Below, piece by piece: positions 45,666 to 57,930 of a DNA stretch of 64,000 nt. Position numbers and translations under genes: made by a program. The notes beneath the pieces were generated by a model. It ran no database searches. It was not told where the DNA came from and saw only the letters and a list, made by a program, of their open reading frames with translations. Location of the stretch: assembly GCA_022747635.1 (NCBI GenBank), contig JAKTNV010000061.1, positions 2,681,501 through 2,745,500 of the forward strand, given 5' to 3'. This DNA comes from Hetaerina americana. Lineage: Eukaryota > Arthropoda > Insecta > Odonata > Calopterygidae. Every line of letters starts with the position of its first letter. Within the stretch, counting starts at the first letter, position 1.

Positions 45666-47084
45666 TCTTCGCGAATACGCCTTGAATAAATGGAAAAGCT
45701 TCTTAAAACCATCGTTACAGCCATTTGGGGCTCGTAAACAGAAGTGAAAGGTGGAGTTGGCGAGGTACAAAGGGAGGGGAAATGCGGGAGGGGGAGAAGA
45801 ATGCGAGGCGGCAAGGGCTTAATGGGGGAATACAGCCTCCGCTGGGTGAGCTTCCTGATTAAAAATTCCCTTTCTAAAGCACATGCCGCCGCTACAAGGG
45901 CGCATGCATCAACCTGTGGCGGAAATGCCCCCTATCAGCGGATTCAAAGTGAGTATTTAAACGAGGATTTGGACGTAGGCTCAACGAAATTAAAAAATTG
46001 CCAGAAATTGAGCACAAAGAAGATTGACTGTGAATGCGTAAAAGTGTGCTTTTTAATAACGGTAGAAGATTTAGTTTTCCGTAACTGAGAGGAGAATTGG
46101 AATCCATAATAACTTTTACTTCTTCTAAAACGTCCACAGAAGCTAAGAGGTTATGATCAAAGTTCAATGGTCACCGTGGCGGATGAAGAAAGCCATTTGG
46201 GACCCCATGAAAGCGGAATAAAGCGTTACAGTACTCCTTTCATTCAAAGCACTCCCCAATATTCATATACGATGCATGTATTTACATATTCAATGCCGCC
46301 ATTCAGGTATATACCAAAAAAGCGTCAAATTTGGAAATCTAATCACTCTACTAGTCATAATGAAACAAAACGCTTTGAAATTAAATGCGCTTTTAAAATT
46401 AAATTTAGTCAGTTAATAAGACGTATAGAAAATAAAATAATGTCTAATATATAAGCAAACAACTAACAAACAAGATCCCGAACCATTTTCCTCCTAAGGA
46501 CATAATGGTCGAGGTTCTAAAGGGAAGGCGATGAGTAATGACTTGATTACGTAAATTGGCAATGATAATTCGAGTTTTGACAATTTTTAGTTCGGGAAAT
46601 AGGCTTAAAATCCACCAATATATAAGCCTTGGAACTTTCCCATTTTTCGTATTGGAAATCCACTCTCTGTCCTTGGAAAAACATCGATCAGTGCATTGGA
46701 ATTTACTCATTGAGCATTGGAGTTCCAGAGGACATTTTAAAATTTTAATACCCGGTTATATTTCACCAATAGTTTCGCGAGGATAAATAAAAATGAATAT
46801 GGTAAATTTCTTGCTGATTTACCATACCTTGTCATCATTAATATTTCAATTCATGCTGTATTTTCAAAGTGCTAGTTAGATAAATTATTTTCCAAAAACT
46901 AGATATTAGTCTCTTCAACTTTCAAGAGGATGCAAAGTATTTCATCTAGTATTTCGTAAAAATATTAATGCACATTTCGGGTGTTGGAAGATATCAGTAA
47001 CGAATCAAACTAAGATGGGTGCAGGAAATTTTGATGAGCGACGATATGTTAAATCCGCGAAAGAGGGAATATCGTCAGGCAAGC
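45666..47084. other. Non-coding stretch, nothing recognised
   Basis: A GA-rich patch at 45740-45830 gives a 114-codon frame (45744-46088) with no recognisable domain. Otherwise AT-rich. Confidence 0.45.
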
Positions 47085-47320
47085 CCGGTTGTGATAGGGT
47101 GAGGAAATGGTTAGCTAGGCGAAGCAAGAGTAGGAATTGGCTTTTGGACGGAATGAAAGGAGGAATGAAGAATGAGGAATTGAAGATGAATTTAATTTAG
47201 TGTCGGATGTCAGGTTGTGCTTTGTTAGGACAGGCAAGCAAATGCACCGTTGAACCGTTGCAGAGGCTGTGTCCATTTAAAATCTACCTAAACCGTTGAG
47301 TATCATTGATAATAATAATT
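47085..47320 (+). mobile_element. LINE-A 3' end, copy 3 (old and diverged)
   Basis: The phrases GAGTAGGAATTGGCTTTTGG, ACGGAATGAAAGGAGGAATG, GTCAGGTTGTGCTTTGTTAG and AATCTACCTAAACCGTTGAG, then GATAATAATAATT, follow the order of the 3' end of copy 1 (GGTAGGAATAAAATAGGGAT, GACGGGGTGAAG, TTGGGTTGTGATTTGTTAGG, AACCTACCTAAACGGGTAG, TAATAATAAT). Coding capacity is lost. Confidence 0.6.
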
Positions 47321-47689
47321 TATTATTTTTGGTTGCTCTTCATAGTATGCATCACAAATATCGTCCTAGGTCGCACACGTTCCCTGAAAAACTAATTAAT
47401 GGAACTCAAAATAATAAATATGGCTTTCTATTTCAAAAAAACTTTGTTTTGAATTTTATCATTTCAAATGAAAACAAAAGACCCTCAAGACGTAATCGCA
47501 CGTACACACACTTCAGGCCTAGCTTATTTTTTCAGTCAAAGGGAGGTTTAACTAATAAGCAGGAATGACATGTATCCCTCACTTCTCCATCTTCAGACTT
47601 TCTAAAGATGCTTTTTACAAATATCAACTTCGGGGCAGAGCTACTCGTACTGTGTATCTGTTTACTCCGCGTTAGGTCTGAGGTCCACG
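47321..47689. other. Non-coding stretch, nothing recognised
   Basis: AT-rich. A 90-codon open frame (47296-47568) overlaps the LINE tail and has no recognisable domain. Confidence 0.45.
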
Positions 47690-47780
47690 TTATTAGGTAG
47701 CAAGTGTTTCGACTATTTCCAACTCTTGACTTGAGAGTCCGGGTTCAAACCCGGTTGATGCCTAGAGACTACCGCAGCTG
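47690..47780 (+). mobile_element. tRNA-derived SINE-like head
   Basis: TTAGGTAGCAAGTGTTTCGA (A-box-like), CTATTTCCAACTCTTGACTT, then GAGTCCGGGTTCAAACCCGG (strong B box), TTGATGCCTAGAGACTACCG. The order and the GATGC continuation match the unit at 15656. A SINE body may extend to about 47935 (CTCGTGTATGACTTCGTACG). Not a cloverleaf, so not called a tRNA. Confidence 0.55.
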
Positions 47781-47935
47781 CACCCGTGTCATGAGATATT
47801 TATGACACGATTATCTTCTTCAGAAACCAAATAATGGCATAAGGGAAGGTTCTGGCTCTCCTCCTTAATCAATGCGCAAAATTCACGCCTCGTGTATGAC
47901 TTCGTACGGGACGAGCCTCTCCTACCTCTCTCACC

Positions 47936-48938
47936 CACCTAACTAATCTTCCGGTTGATAACCTTGGGTTTTTTGGATCAGTGTGTCATTTACGCCATGG
48001 GTATACAAGTAAGTCACATTATAAGTAATAACACTACAAGTATCTGACTCTGAAGTATGCACTCCCAATTTAGGGTAAGAATAGTTTAGTCTGGCACCCT
48101 GTTGATTCCCTGATAAGAAATAAAGCAACCCTGGGCTGAGGTTACATGATAAGACGTGTGTGTGTGTGTATGCGGGAATGTTTCTAAACAATTCATGGAC
48201 TGATTATCGGTGACAATCAGTTCAGCGATTATAAAATTTTGACCGATTGCAATGATCTGATGTTTTTGCTAGAAAAAATATCATCTGGAATTGTTTAAAT
48301 AATGAATAAATGAGAAATCGTGTCAAAAAATGCAAAAATCATAAGACGAATGTCCTCCGAGTGAAATTAAAATTATGGGTAGCCTCTGCGTTCTTATTAC
48401 GGGTAGTATTCTGAAACTACGTGTGAAGTTCAGCAAACAATATTTACGCCACATTCTCATCGATACCCTGAAAACGCGATAAAATGTCCACTAAGGCGAA
48501 ATTTCAAGCGGAATTCAATCAAACCGGATACTTCATAGAACCGATGGATAAAATAATATGAACAGGGATAGGATCTTCCAGAGGTATTTCATACGATTGA
48601 GTGGAAGTATACAGGATTGTAGCAAGGAATCTGATTTCTGATTAAGATGCAGTTCAACAAGAGGAGTAAAGTTCACGACAAGATTTTGCGATGATTGTAG
48701 TTGGCATTTTTCTGGAAGAACTACGAGCTACAAGACTAAGAATATTATTCATATTTGAAACGCATCCCTTTCCTGCAAATTTTAAAAATAATTTAGAGTC
48801 ACATCGTTCTACAATTATTAAGGGAGTCACATTCAGCTGAGTCAAGGAACTTGTAGGGGACAGATTCAATGGTAATTTTTTTCCATATACTGTTAGAGAA
48901 GAGAATACAACTGCGTATTGCCGGTAGGGAAATAAGTT
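47936..48938. other. Non-coding stretch, nothing recognised
   Basis: AT-rich, with one short GT run near 48158-48170. Confidence 0.5.
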
Positions 48939-49134
48939 TATTAGGCTAAGATATAACAATTCTCGGCCACTACTGGCATCGAATCTTGAATGAAAATATT
49001 ACTAATTGAACTAAGTATTTCGGTGTTAATCCCACCCTAATGAAAATAGCATATTAGGCTAAGATACGACTGTTTTCGGCCACTGCTTAATCGAATCGAA
49101 TCTCGAACGCAAATATTTCTAATTGAAACTAAAA
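48939..49134. repeat. Diverged tandem duplication, period about 113 bases
   Basis: TATTAGGCTAAGATATAACA, CTCGGCCACTACTGGCATCG and AATATTACTAATTGAACTAA (from 48939) recur as TATTAGGCTAAGATACGACT, TTCGGCCACTGCTTAATCGA and AATATTTCTAATTGAAACTA (from 49052). Two adjacent copies of roughly 80 matched bases with clear divergence. Confidence 0.8.
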
Positions 49135-49349
49135 TGCCTATATGAAGCCAATTTTACCTCAGTTACTCTTATTTTAGGTATTATAACGTTTATCTACTAG
49201 TTCCAAATCCTATAGGAATGTGTCATGGAGAGGGCCTGACTGGCGTGGAATCTCCTGCGGGCCACAAACTTTAACGGTGGTTTGCATGCTCCCATGTAGA
49301 TTCATGCAGGATTAAAAATATTTAAACTCTCCACATCTCACACCAAATG

Positions 49350-49830
49350 CCCATTAAAATGGCAACACAGAAGAGCCGTGAATCCTCGAGGCGATGGAAG
49401 TCGAGTTCATCGGGTGGTGGCCGGCGGAGGGTGGGGGGGCAAAGAGACTGGGAGAGAAGAGGGAGTGGATAGTTGGACGTTTGCTGTCGGGGGGGGGGGG
49501 ATATAAGGAGGAGTGGGGGGATGAGGAAATCAAGGAGTCCAAGTGGGGTTGAGATGAGTCGAGGACGAAGCTCCGAGAGAGTTCAAGTGGAGAGTGAGGA
49601 GGCAGGGGGAGGGAGGGAACCGCGGGGAGAGCCCGTCGTTTCCCCACTTCGAGCGGAGGCGTCCTCCGAAACAGTGAGAGCGAACTCCAGAACTCCCTCC
49701 CCCTCGGAGTCTGCCGGCCCCGCTCATCTCTTTCTCCCCTCCCCAAGTCTCCCCGCTCTCTAACCCTTTCCACCCCAACCACCCACCCGATCCCCCTCCA
49801 TCCTCATCCCCCGATATCCGCCCGCATAAT
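49350..49830. promoter_or_regulatory. GC-rich, CpG-containing island
   Basis: Purine-rich plus strand with an 11-G run at 49490-49500, then a CpG-rich half (GAACCGCGGGGAGAGCCCGT near 49617), then a pyrimidine-rich end. Open frames of 82-142 codons overlap on both strands and are low-complexity. Candidate regulatory island. Confidence 0.35.
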
Positions 49831-50744
49831 ACCGCCCATTGTACGTCTCCAATGTTTAAAGATAGTCAATGGCGTTTGTGAACCGGTTTCCTCACCATGG
49901 AAACATGGATGGCAGGATGTAACTACACGGAGCCCTTGAAATCTATGGGCTCTTATTTAGTTTATTCAAAGTGATACATCACTTTCCTTGTAATCGGGTG
50001 AGATAGTTAACCTGAAAATGCGCGCTTATTTTGCCGATGGTGTCTGCATGTTTAATTTTATTTGCATGCGTCAATAACTTGAGTGAGTGAAGGAGGTCAT
50101 TTTCTGGTTTGATATTTATACAAGATTCCTTTGAAAATATACCTTTATAGCTTAAAAAATGAAACTTTATTGAGTTAAACTTTGGTTTTTGACAGTATTT
50201 GCCTCTTTCATTATGTCGTCAATCACGATTGACCTAGCTCTTTTTAGAAATGACTTTAAATACGTTGAAACCCTGTTACTTGGTTGAATGTATACATGGT
50301 ATAGATTTTTGTAGTCATGAAATGTACTCATATTAATAAAACTTTTGACAAATTTTGTCTATTATGCCAACACAAACTTATTCATTATAGAGAGAACAAC
50401 TCAAATGCAATATAGGGAACATTGCTCAAGAAAATAATTTCAGGATTACTTTTAAGTATAGTGCTCATTGTATTTTTTCCCTTTATGTTTATGGTTATGG
50501 CTTAGCTTATGGTTATCAAAGATGCTTTGTTTTGCCTAGCGGTGGTACTGCTGTTGGGTTAAGACATACATTTCGGTGGTCCCTGCCAACTTCATCAGAG
50601 TACTAGTGGTAACTCTTACATGCAAAAACATATATATATGTATATATTTATTTATTTAGCTCATATTAACCGAAAACATCACTTTGGCCTTTAATTGGAC
50701 TCTTAACAATGATATTACAATACAAACAATTACAAACACCCAAG

Positions 50745-50747
<3 letters not shown>
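49831..50747. other. Non-coding stretch, nothing recognised
   Basis: AT-rich, no recognised element. Confidence 0.5.

Positions 50748-50805
<58 letters not shown>
50748..50805. repeat. (TA)n microsatellite
   Basis: About 29 uninterrupted TA units in AT-rich DNA, with no recognisable mobile element on either side. Confidence 0.97.
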
Positions 50806-50808
<3 letters not shown>

Positions 50809-51877
50809 CATCTGTTCACAATTTTAATACTGATGGATAATGTATTCGTAATTGTTTTACAGTGTGATAATAAAAGTAAGCAATATTCTCCAATACCTTT
50901 TAATGAGTTTTGTAACATCTTAGAGTAAATAAAGTTAGATTACCGGAATTTTATATATTTTTGTGCAGTTTTACAGTCATAGTCAGAGAGCCGTGTCTTT
51001 TATAGATTAGATATCACATATTCGAAATAAAAAATTGAAGTTTCCGCAACTCCAAAATCTTCAAATTAATTTTTAATTTAATCTCCAGTGAAAGATTCAA
51101 CCGTAATCTGTTGTCCCAAAAAAAATATCGATATTGATACGAAATGGGGTGAAAGGCATGAGGGCTGTGGCATTCCTTCATTTTCCACGGAAAAAAGTTT
51201 TCTCTTTCATATGCTCATTCCTACCATCTTCCCTTCTGATTCCATTTACCTTTTGCATTATTTCATGAAAAATTCACAACCCGCTGGGACATAAGGTCGA
51301 TTTGACGGAAGATTAAAGAGTTCCTCTTAGCCAAAAAACATCGAAGTAAGACACACCCTCATGAGATTCCTTTCAATGATATTTGTGGGAACTCTTCCCT
51401 GGACCAAAACGCATATGCAAGACTCCATCCAGCTTAATATTCTTTTTTGATGGCGTTTTTAGCCCTTTCATCAGGAAAGCCAAAGAAATTATATCAAAGG
51501 CATCCAGAGATTAGAAATCTGGATCACGATGTAGAGAAAAAATGATTCATTTACTCCTCAATGTTTGAAAACGCCTTATGCGTTCATTTTCTACGAGTCC
51601 ACGACGTTAAATTTAAGCATGAAATCTATAAATTTGAAAATTTTATTTGTGATCAGGACTCAAAAAACTAACTAAACTTACTTCACAGTATTACACAGTT
51701 TCATTTTAAAAATAATGAATAACGCTCTGCTGGATGTATCCCATTGGAAGCCATTATTCAAAGGCTTCAGGTTAAGGATACAATTGATTAATCACCATCC
51801 ATTTGACAGTGAACCTTAAGTTTGGGGACGCAACTATCTTATTAATATGAGATAGAAAAATTGCAATCACCTGAAAA
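50806..51877. other. Non-coding stretch, nothing recognised
   Basis: AT-rich with short open frames only. Confidence 0.5.
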
Positions 51878-51996
51878 TATTATATATATATTTCTATAGT
51901 ATTAGGTAGTATATATATTATATATATATATATATATATTTAGTATTAGGTAATATATATATATATATATATACATATATATAGATATTTACTACC
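51878..51996. repeat. Interrupted (TA)n tract with duplicated TAGTATTAGGTA motif
   Basis: TA tracts surround two copies of TAGTATTAGGTA (51897-51908 and 51941-51952). The motif TATTAGGTAAT read in reverse complement (ATTACCTAATA) matches the LINE-A 3' tail, so the block may descend from minus-strand LINE-A tails. That link is an inference from about 11 bases. Confidence 0.7.
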
Positions 51997-53869
51997 ACTA
52001 CTTATATTGTGTAACCGAAATCTAAGTTGGTCAGGGTAAGGCCATCAAATAATCTTTGAGCATTTTTGGTGGAATAAGAACATTATTTAAAAAAGTACCA
52101 CTAAACCAAAACAATATAAAATACGGGATTAAAGCCTATGGAATTTGTATAAACACCCGGAGAAATTAATTCATAAAGAATTCTAATAACTTCGAGCAGT
52201 AGAAATTTGAAGTATCGTATAATATTTTTATTACTGCTGACAAAATTTCAGTGATCATAGGATAATTTTCTTTGACACATTGGAGTAAATGAATAATTTT
52301 TTAGGTGATAGGAGTTAGGAAGATGAAATTTTTACGAGCTCCAAAGATGACTCGAAAATTGGACTGGAATATAGGCAAAACATTACCTTCAATTGATTGA
52401 ATCTTTTGCTCATCATGGTATACTATATTTGCTACAATTTTTTTTATAAAATTGTTGCCTCTTTGAGCAAAGCCATATTGGAAAATCAACTTTTGCCATT
52501 AATGTTTTCATACGAAATGAAATTATAGGTATGCGTAAATATTTTTCAAAATTTTTGAAATTTTGCAATTTTTATTTTTAATGAAACGATTTTTCATGAA
52601 ATATGTATTACATCTCATATTACATCCGGAGCAAACAAAATGCAGTAAAAGAGAGAAAAAAATTTAAAAATGCAAACCAGTTAAATTGAAATTAACATGC
52701 ATTGTAATAGTTATTCCATTACCGAGAAAGAAATCATCTACGCATCAATTAATTAAATGAGTGGCTACGGTAAATGGTTTGGATGCATTTATAGTTTAAA
52801 CTTCACATTTATCGATGCAACATAGTATCGTAATCTCTTCGAAATATTACTTCTCATTCTAATTTAGGTAGTAACCACCCTACGTATAACTTTGTATATT
52901 TAATATAAATAAGTTTTTTTCCCATTAGGTAACCAGAGACGAATGATAATATTTTATAAAGTGGTATTATGTCCCCCAAAACTAACAAACTGATAATTAA
53001 CAATTTCAATTTAAGAAATCCTAATCGTCATCATGGACGCAAATTCCCTCTATTTTACTATTAACATCAATTTTATAATTTTTGTATATACCATAATGGG
53101 TCTTCCTCTCTCTCACTTTTTCTAGCATATTTCGGTGTAATAATATACCCAAAAAGACATTTTCGATCTTAGAGGTTCGAAATATTAATGGAAACCCATG
53201 CCACTCAGCGAAATACGAATATGTAATCATTAATCCTGGGATAATCAGTTCGACAGCTGGTTTGATTAATATACCTAACCAATGTGTATTGACAGTTTCA
53301 CTATTTAGTTCAAATTTATTTATAAATCACTTTTAACTGCTCAGGATAATTTCGTTAACAGGTTATTTGCAATAGAATATAGTTTTCAGCGATTAAGTTG
53401 AGTAAAATGTGTTGTTTTTGAAGATGTTATTGACAAGAGCACTCGATATGAAATTGTTTAATTTCGAGGCATAAGTATTCAGCCTGCAAGTTAGTAACTC
53501 GCAAGTAAGTATTTTATTTTAATAGTTGCAAATAGCGTTTTGCTTAATAGTACTCATCTGTTTGTTTGAAAATTCCAATATATTTTTGGATAACACAGGT
53601 TGTTAACTCAATGGGTAAGAGTTTGTGCTGAATTATTTACATGCATCATGCGAAAAAGACTCCGAATAATCCAAGGAGCCAGTGCATAATATTTATGAAC
53701 TTCTGTTACCTCTAAAACGAAATGAGACGAATATTTTCGAATCTCACTACTCACTGAAAAACAAACTTTGACAACCGCGAATCTGACCTTCTCGGTAGCC
53801 AATGACATCTATTCAAATTGTATATATCGATCATATTCAATGGCACGCGCCTTTAAAACCGACCAGTGG
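51997..53869. other. Non-coding stretch, nothing recognised
   Basis: Very AT-rich. A tRNA-A-box-like phrase (TTAACTCAATGGGTAAGAG near 53602) has no matching B box. Confidence 0.5.
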
Positions 53870-54140
53870 GAACGAAGAGGACCCAGTGATTCAATCCCGC
53901 CACCCCTTCAAGAAATCACCTTTAATAAGCGCGTCTTAACGACCCCTCCGCTAGGTCGGAGCCTGTGTATCCACCCAGAAGTAGTGGACGGGCGGGGAAG
54001 GGGGAGGGAAGGGTGGGGGATTTGAGGGAACAGGGAGGCCTATGAATGGGCTCATCGATCGAAATCCTTCCTGCGTTGAGGAGATTGTTTACCCAAGGCG
54101 ATTCCCCTGCCAACCGACGCGACGGATGCATAAATCGAAA
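53870..54140. promoter_or_regulatory. Small GC-rich, CpG-containing patch
   Basis: Balanced GC with CpG (CCTGCCAACCGACGCGACGG near 54107) and a G/A-rich run near 53990. Overlapping frames on both strands. No exon supported; possible regulatory patch. Confidence 0.25.
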
Positions 54141-56550
54141 ATGTCGAATCTCAGATTCCCCACCGTATTCTCCGGGAATACAGCTGATTCCGGGATGGTA
54201 ATGAAAACACGTAGTCTATTTCACATCCTTCCGGAATCCCCGTAAATCATCCGATTACTTTCTCTGTCGGAAGAAATGTGTGACGAGGACATATATAGTA
54301 TGTAATGACCTACAAGTAATTACTCTGAATTGTTCGCGGGATAATCATAGTCATTTTTAGAGTTCCAACAGACAAACTAAATGCCAATATAAATAAGGTA
54401 GCAACCTAAGATATTTCGGATATGTACTAATTCGTGCCATCTTAAAGTGTTTGCCTACTTTACTTACGGAAGTTTCAGAAATAAATTCACTCTCAAACCT
54501 CACGTGTTACAACTTATACCATGTTCAGATGAATTCCATAAAAACACATTGCCAATTCAACGCATGGGGAATGCGATAAAAGGCCATTATAGTATCACGA
54601 TGAAATTCAATGAAACCAAAACATTGCATATTACAATTTAAAATAGCGTAGTTTATAAATAGTTAAATAAAGGAATTAGTTAAATGAATTTCCACAAGGT
54701 TGAGCCGGGAACATTTGAGGGAATTAGCATTTCAAATTCCGTACTCTTCGTCTGTAAATAATTAAAATTCTTCCATGAGTTAGAATAATTCTGGTTATGC
54801 TAGGTGCAAAAGAAAGAGACTTTATTAACTATTTTCCTCTTCAAATGCGTAATTATATAAATATCACGAAAATCCACGAGTGACGGGGATTAATAACCAG
54901 ACAGAAAAAATAACTATCATGAGAATCACGTCGTCAAACAACGATTATAAAAACGGTGAGAAAATAAAAAGAACTCAGTCTCTAGCAATTTTGAACAAAC
55001 AATTGAAAGATGGGATGAAATATAAAATTGAATGGTAACCAATGTGCATGGGGAAGAAATTAAAATGATCCGTTTCAACGAAAATATCACTTTATAGTAG
55101 AGTATCGAGAAAATCTCTACTCGCGTCCTTGAACGCAATGGTTATAATATTTATATGAGAATAAAATGAAATAAAATTGAAATTCTATGCTGAGGATGAG
55201 AGTAATTAAAGACAAATATTGCTTTATGAGGAGATGAATTAAAATTAAAATGGAATATTTCACATTCACCGGGAGCAGGACGGCAAAACATGGACGAAGT
55301 TCGACCGACATCAAACGTGAAAAAGCTCCATTCAAGAAACCGTTCATAATGAGTCAACTTCAGTTCTCAAAGACGATATTACTGCATACGAAGACGGAAT
55401 GTTAATCTTTGAAGATCAAAGGCACTTCAACATCTAATCAATATCCCGTATGAGGCGTACACCGGCCATTTATGCATAAATATGAGCTTGTGTTTATATA
55501 TACATATACGTGTGTGTGTGTATATATATATATATTAAATTATTATAAATACATATTCGTACACCCCAAGATATTATCCAGATTGATATCTGCATCACGC
55601 CATAATCGGTATATTTTAGTTAGGCCGTGAATTTTGCTTTGTGATTGAAAACATAAGGTTGGCATGGAGTATTGGAAAAGCAGACCAGAATATAACTGTG
55701 GCATTGGTAAACCTAGTACTGGAAAGTATGATGAAGGCTAAACAGACAGGCAATTCAAACGCAGGAGTTAAAAATATATATGGGAACAAAGAACCAAATG
55801 AATTCGGTCATCTCTCGGGCAATTGAAAGTCATGATGATACAAATGAAAATAAAAGGCAAGACCACCAGCTGACAAGCAAAGAGCATAAAGGTCGAACCA
55901 GTGAAGAGGGGTGAAAGACGGCAATGTCACGATGTCATAAGGGAAATATAGTATTTTATGAGGTATAAAAGAGGTCAGCAGTCAAATAATCATCCAATGG
56001 GGATATTACGTAACCCCGAGTTAATGAATTGGATGTTTCATCGCATACGTTTTAGCCCATATTAAGAAAACTTTGTTATCTTCTGCTGTCCAGTGAAAAT
56101 AATTGAATACAAATACGATCAAACGTATGAAATCCAATTTGTTTGACTTTAATTCAGTCGTACCCACTCCAATAATGGTCAGTCGCTTCGCTTTTCTCCT
56201 TGCATGGGGTTCAATTTTGTCAAAAGAAGACATTCTTCTGCAATCGATAAATCTTCTAAATTAAATTTGGAATTCCGTGGATGAACTCCGATTCGTGTAA
56301 CAGCTTTTCGTTTGAATGGATTGCCACTTACCCTGAGGTGTCCTCTAAAGTTTGGTCAAATGTCATTAGATCAGACTCGTACCCACCTGGAAAGAAAAAA
56401 AATCGATTAAAGACGTCACCATTTATTTTCCCCTTCACGCTCTATTTCATCTCTTTTTAAATTTAATATATTCTTAAAATTATTTCTTCATGAAGAGGGT
56501 TTAAATGGGATAAACTGATGAAAATTAATAATAAATAAAACAAATAAAAC
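54141..56550. other. Non-coding stretch, nothing recognised
   Basis: AT-rich, with a short (GT)n(AT)n run at 55510-55535 and no recognised gene or element. Confidence 0.5.
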
Positions 56551-56569
56551 TATATATATATATATACTC

Positions 56570-56628
<59 letters not shown>
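56551..56628. repeat. (TA)n microsatellite with one CTCG interruption
   Basis: TA units at 56551-56567 and 56571-56628 separated by CTCG-type bases. Confidence 0.95.
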
Positions 56629-56633
<5 letters not shown>

Positions 56634-56919
56634 TATAATAAAATAATAAATACAATGATAAAATTCGATATACTGGTTACAAACACTCCAATCTAGATAA
56701 AGATTGGACTCGCATTACGAATGGAATTACATTAAATACAAAAATCTATAAAATTAAATTCCGTGCATGGCAATAAGATAATAATATATTTCAAAAAACT
56801 TTCTAGCACAGTTCGAAAATTATTTCTTCCCCCAGGTACTCTTTATAAACATTTTTGCTCATTATTTATTAATATAAATGTTTTATTCGCAGTAATAATT
56901 AATTAGGTTAGGTATGAAC
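56629..56919. other. Non-coding stretch, nothing recognised
   Basis: AT-rich spacer between the TA tract and LINE-A copy 4. Confidence 0.45.
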
Positions 56920-57490
56920 TCTCATTTTAGTAGGAGTTTCTTCGGAGGAGGTTTTTCATTAGTAGGAGTAAATTGGTGACACGAACGTTGAGTAATGTTA
57001 AGAAAATGCAAGTGAAAACTTTGACATAAAGCGTGGTTTTGAACGGCAGGGAAACAGGATCGTTGAAGCATGATGATAGGCGTAGAGTAGAGGCTTTTAA
57101 AATTTGGATATAAAGTAGGATGGAAGAGGTTTAAACTGAAAGAAATGAAAACAATTGAATGGACATGGTACGGTAGCGGGGGAAGGATGGGATTGTCTGG
57201 GTAAATCCAAAGGAGTCGGGCATTTTGGATGCAGAACATTTTCATTGGCGATGGAATGCCGAAGACTGTTACAGAGGGGATGGATGTTATGCAGGTAAGA
57301 TTAGAGAGGAGAAGGATAGGAATAATGAACGGAATATAAGGAGACAGAAAGTATGATAGATGCAATAAGGGTTTATTGTAATGTGGGTGTCAGTATGTAC
57401 CTTGTTAGGCGATGCTGAAAAATGTATGGGTGTGAAGTATGCTTCCACCCAAAAACTACCGTAGACGGGTCGGTATTATTTCGTAGCCTA
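56920..57490 (+). mobile_element. LINE-A 3' part, copy 4 (old and diverged)
   Basis: Phrases follow the order of the younger copies. TAGGAGTAAATTGGTGACAC, GAACGTTGAGTAATGTTAAG and AAAACTTTGACATAAAGCGT correspond to the GELMTGTLSKDVKK-LVKTLIWSV region. GATGATAGGCGTAGAGTAGA and GGCTTTTAAAATTTGG correspond to the DRRRLEAFEMW region. GGAATGCCGAAGACTGTTAC and AGAGGGGATGGATGTTATGC correspond to the GMLKTVIEGRML region. The end reads AAAAACTACCGTAGACGGGT. Many substitutions, stops and indels. The 147-codon minus-strand frame across it is an antisense shadow. Confidence 0.75.
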
Positions 57491-57861
57491 ACTTCACGGT
57501 AGACTACCAAATAATATTCCGTGCCTCAAACCCTCTAATCAACGCTTATATTCTCTACCCATTTACCAAGATTCTTAACTATAAAATCCTATTCGCATTA
57601 GCAATGGCTTGACTAAACTTTTCATCTCCATCGTTACTTTAGGTCCCTTATCATGAAGCCCTTCATCTTTGAAAATTCTTCTTTACTAGACACAATTCTT
57701 CTTGTAACTAAGTAACTACTTCACCCGCCTTCATTTATAATACTTCATAAACCATTGAAATGGTCTATTTGCTCTAGTTGATGCCTCAGAGCTATATTGT
57801 TTATAATTAACATTCTATTTCTTTAATTTGATATCCTTTATTATTTATCCTTTTTTAATTT
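57491..57861. other. Non-coding stretch, nothing recognised
   Basis: AT-rich spacer between LINE-A copy 4 and R1 copy 3. Confidence 0.45.
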
Positions 57862-57930
57862 AGCCTGCGAGCCACCAACCAGGGTGCGCGGTGGGGGTGA
57901 TTACACACCAGACTACCCTTAACCCAAAAC
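57862..57930 (+). repeat. R1 dispersed repeat, copy 3
   Basis: TAGCCTGCGAGCCACCAACC, then AGGGTGCGCGGTGGGGGTGA and TTACACACCAGACTACCCTT. It aligns with the copy at 41299-41360 over the CCTGCnAGCCACC core and the ACACCAG phrase. GC-rich against an AT-rich background. Confidence 0.55.

Noticed and set aside
53590..53640. tRNA-like TTAACTCAATGGGTAAGAG phrase
   Set aside because: Resembles an A box, but no B box follows at tRNA distance and no cloverleaf forms.
56922..57365. 147-codon minus-strand open frame
   Set aside because: Antisense shadow of the decayed LINE-A copy 4.
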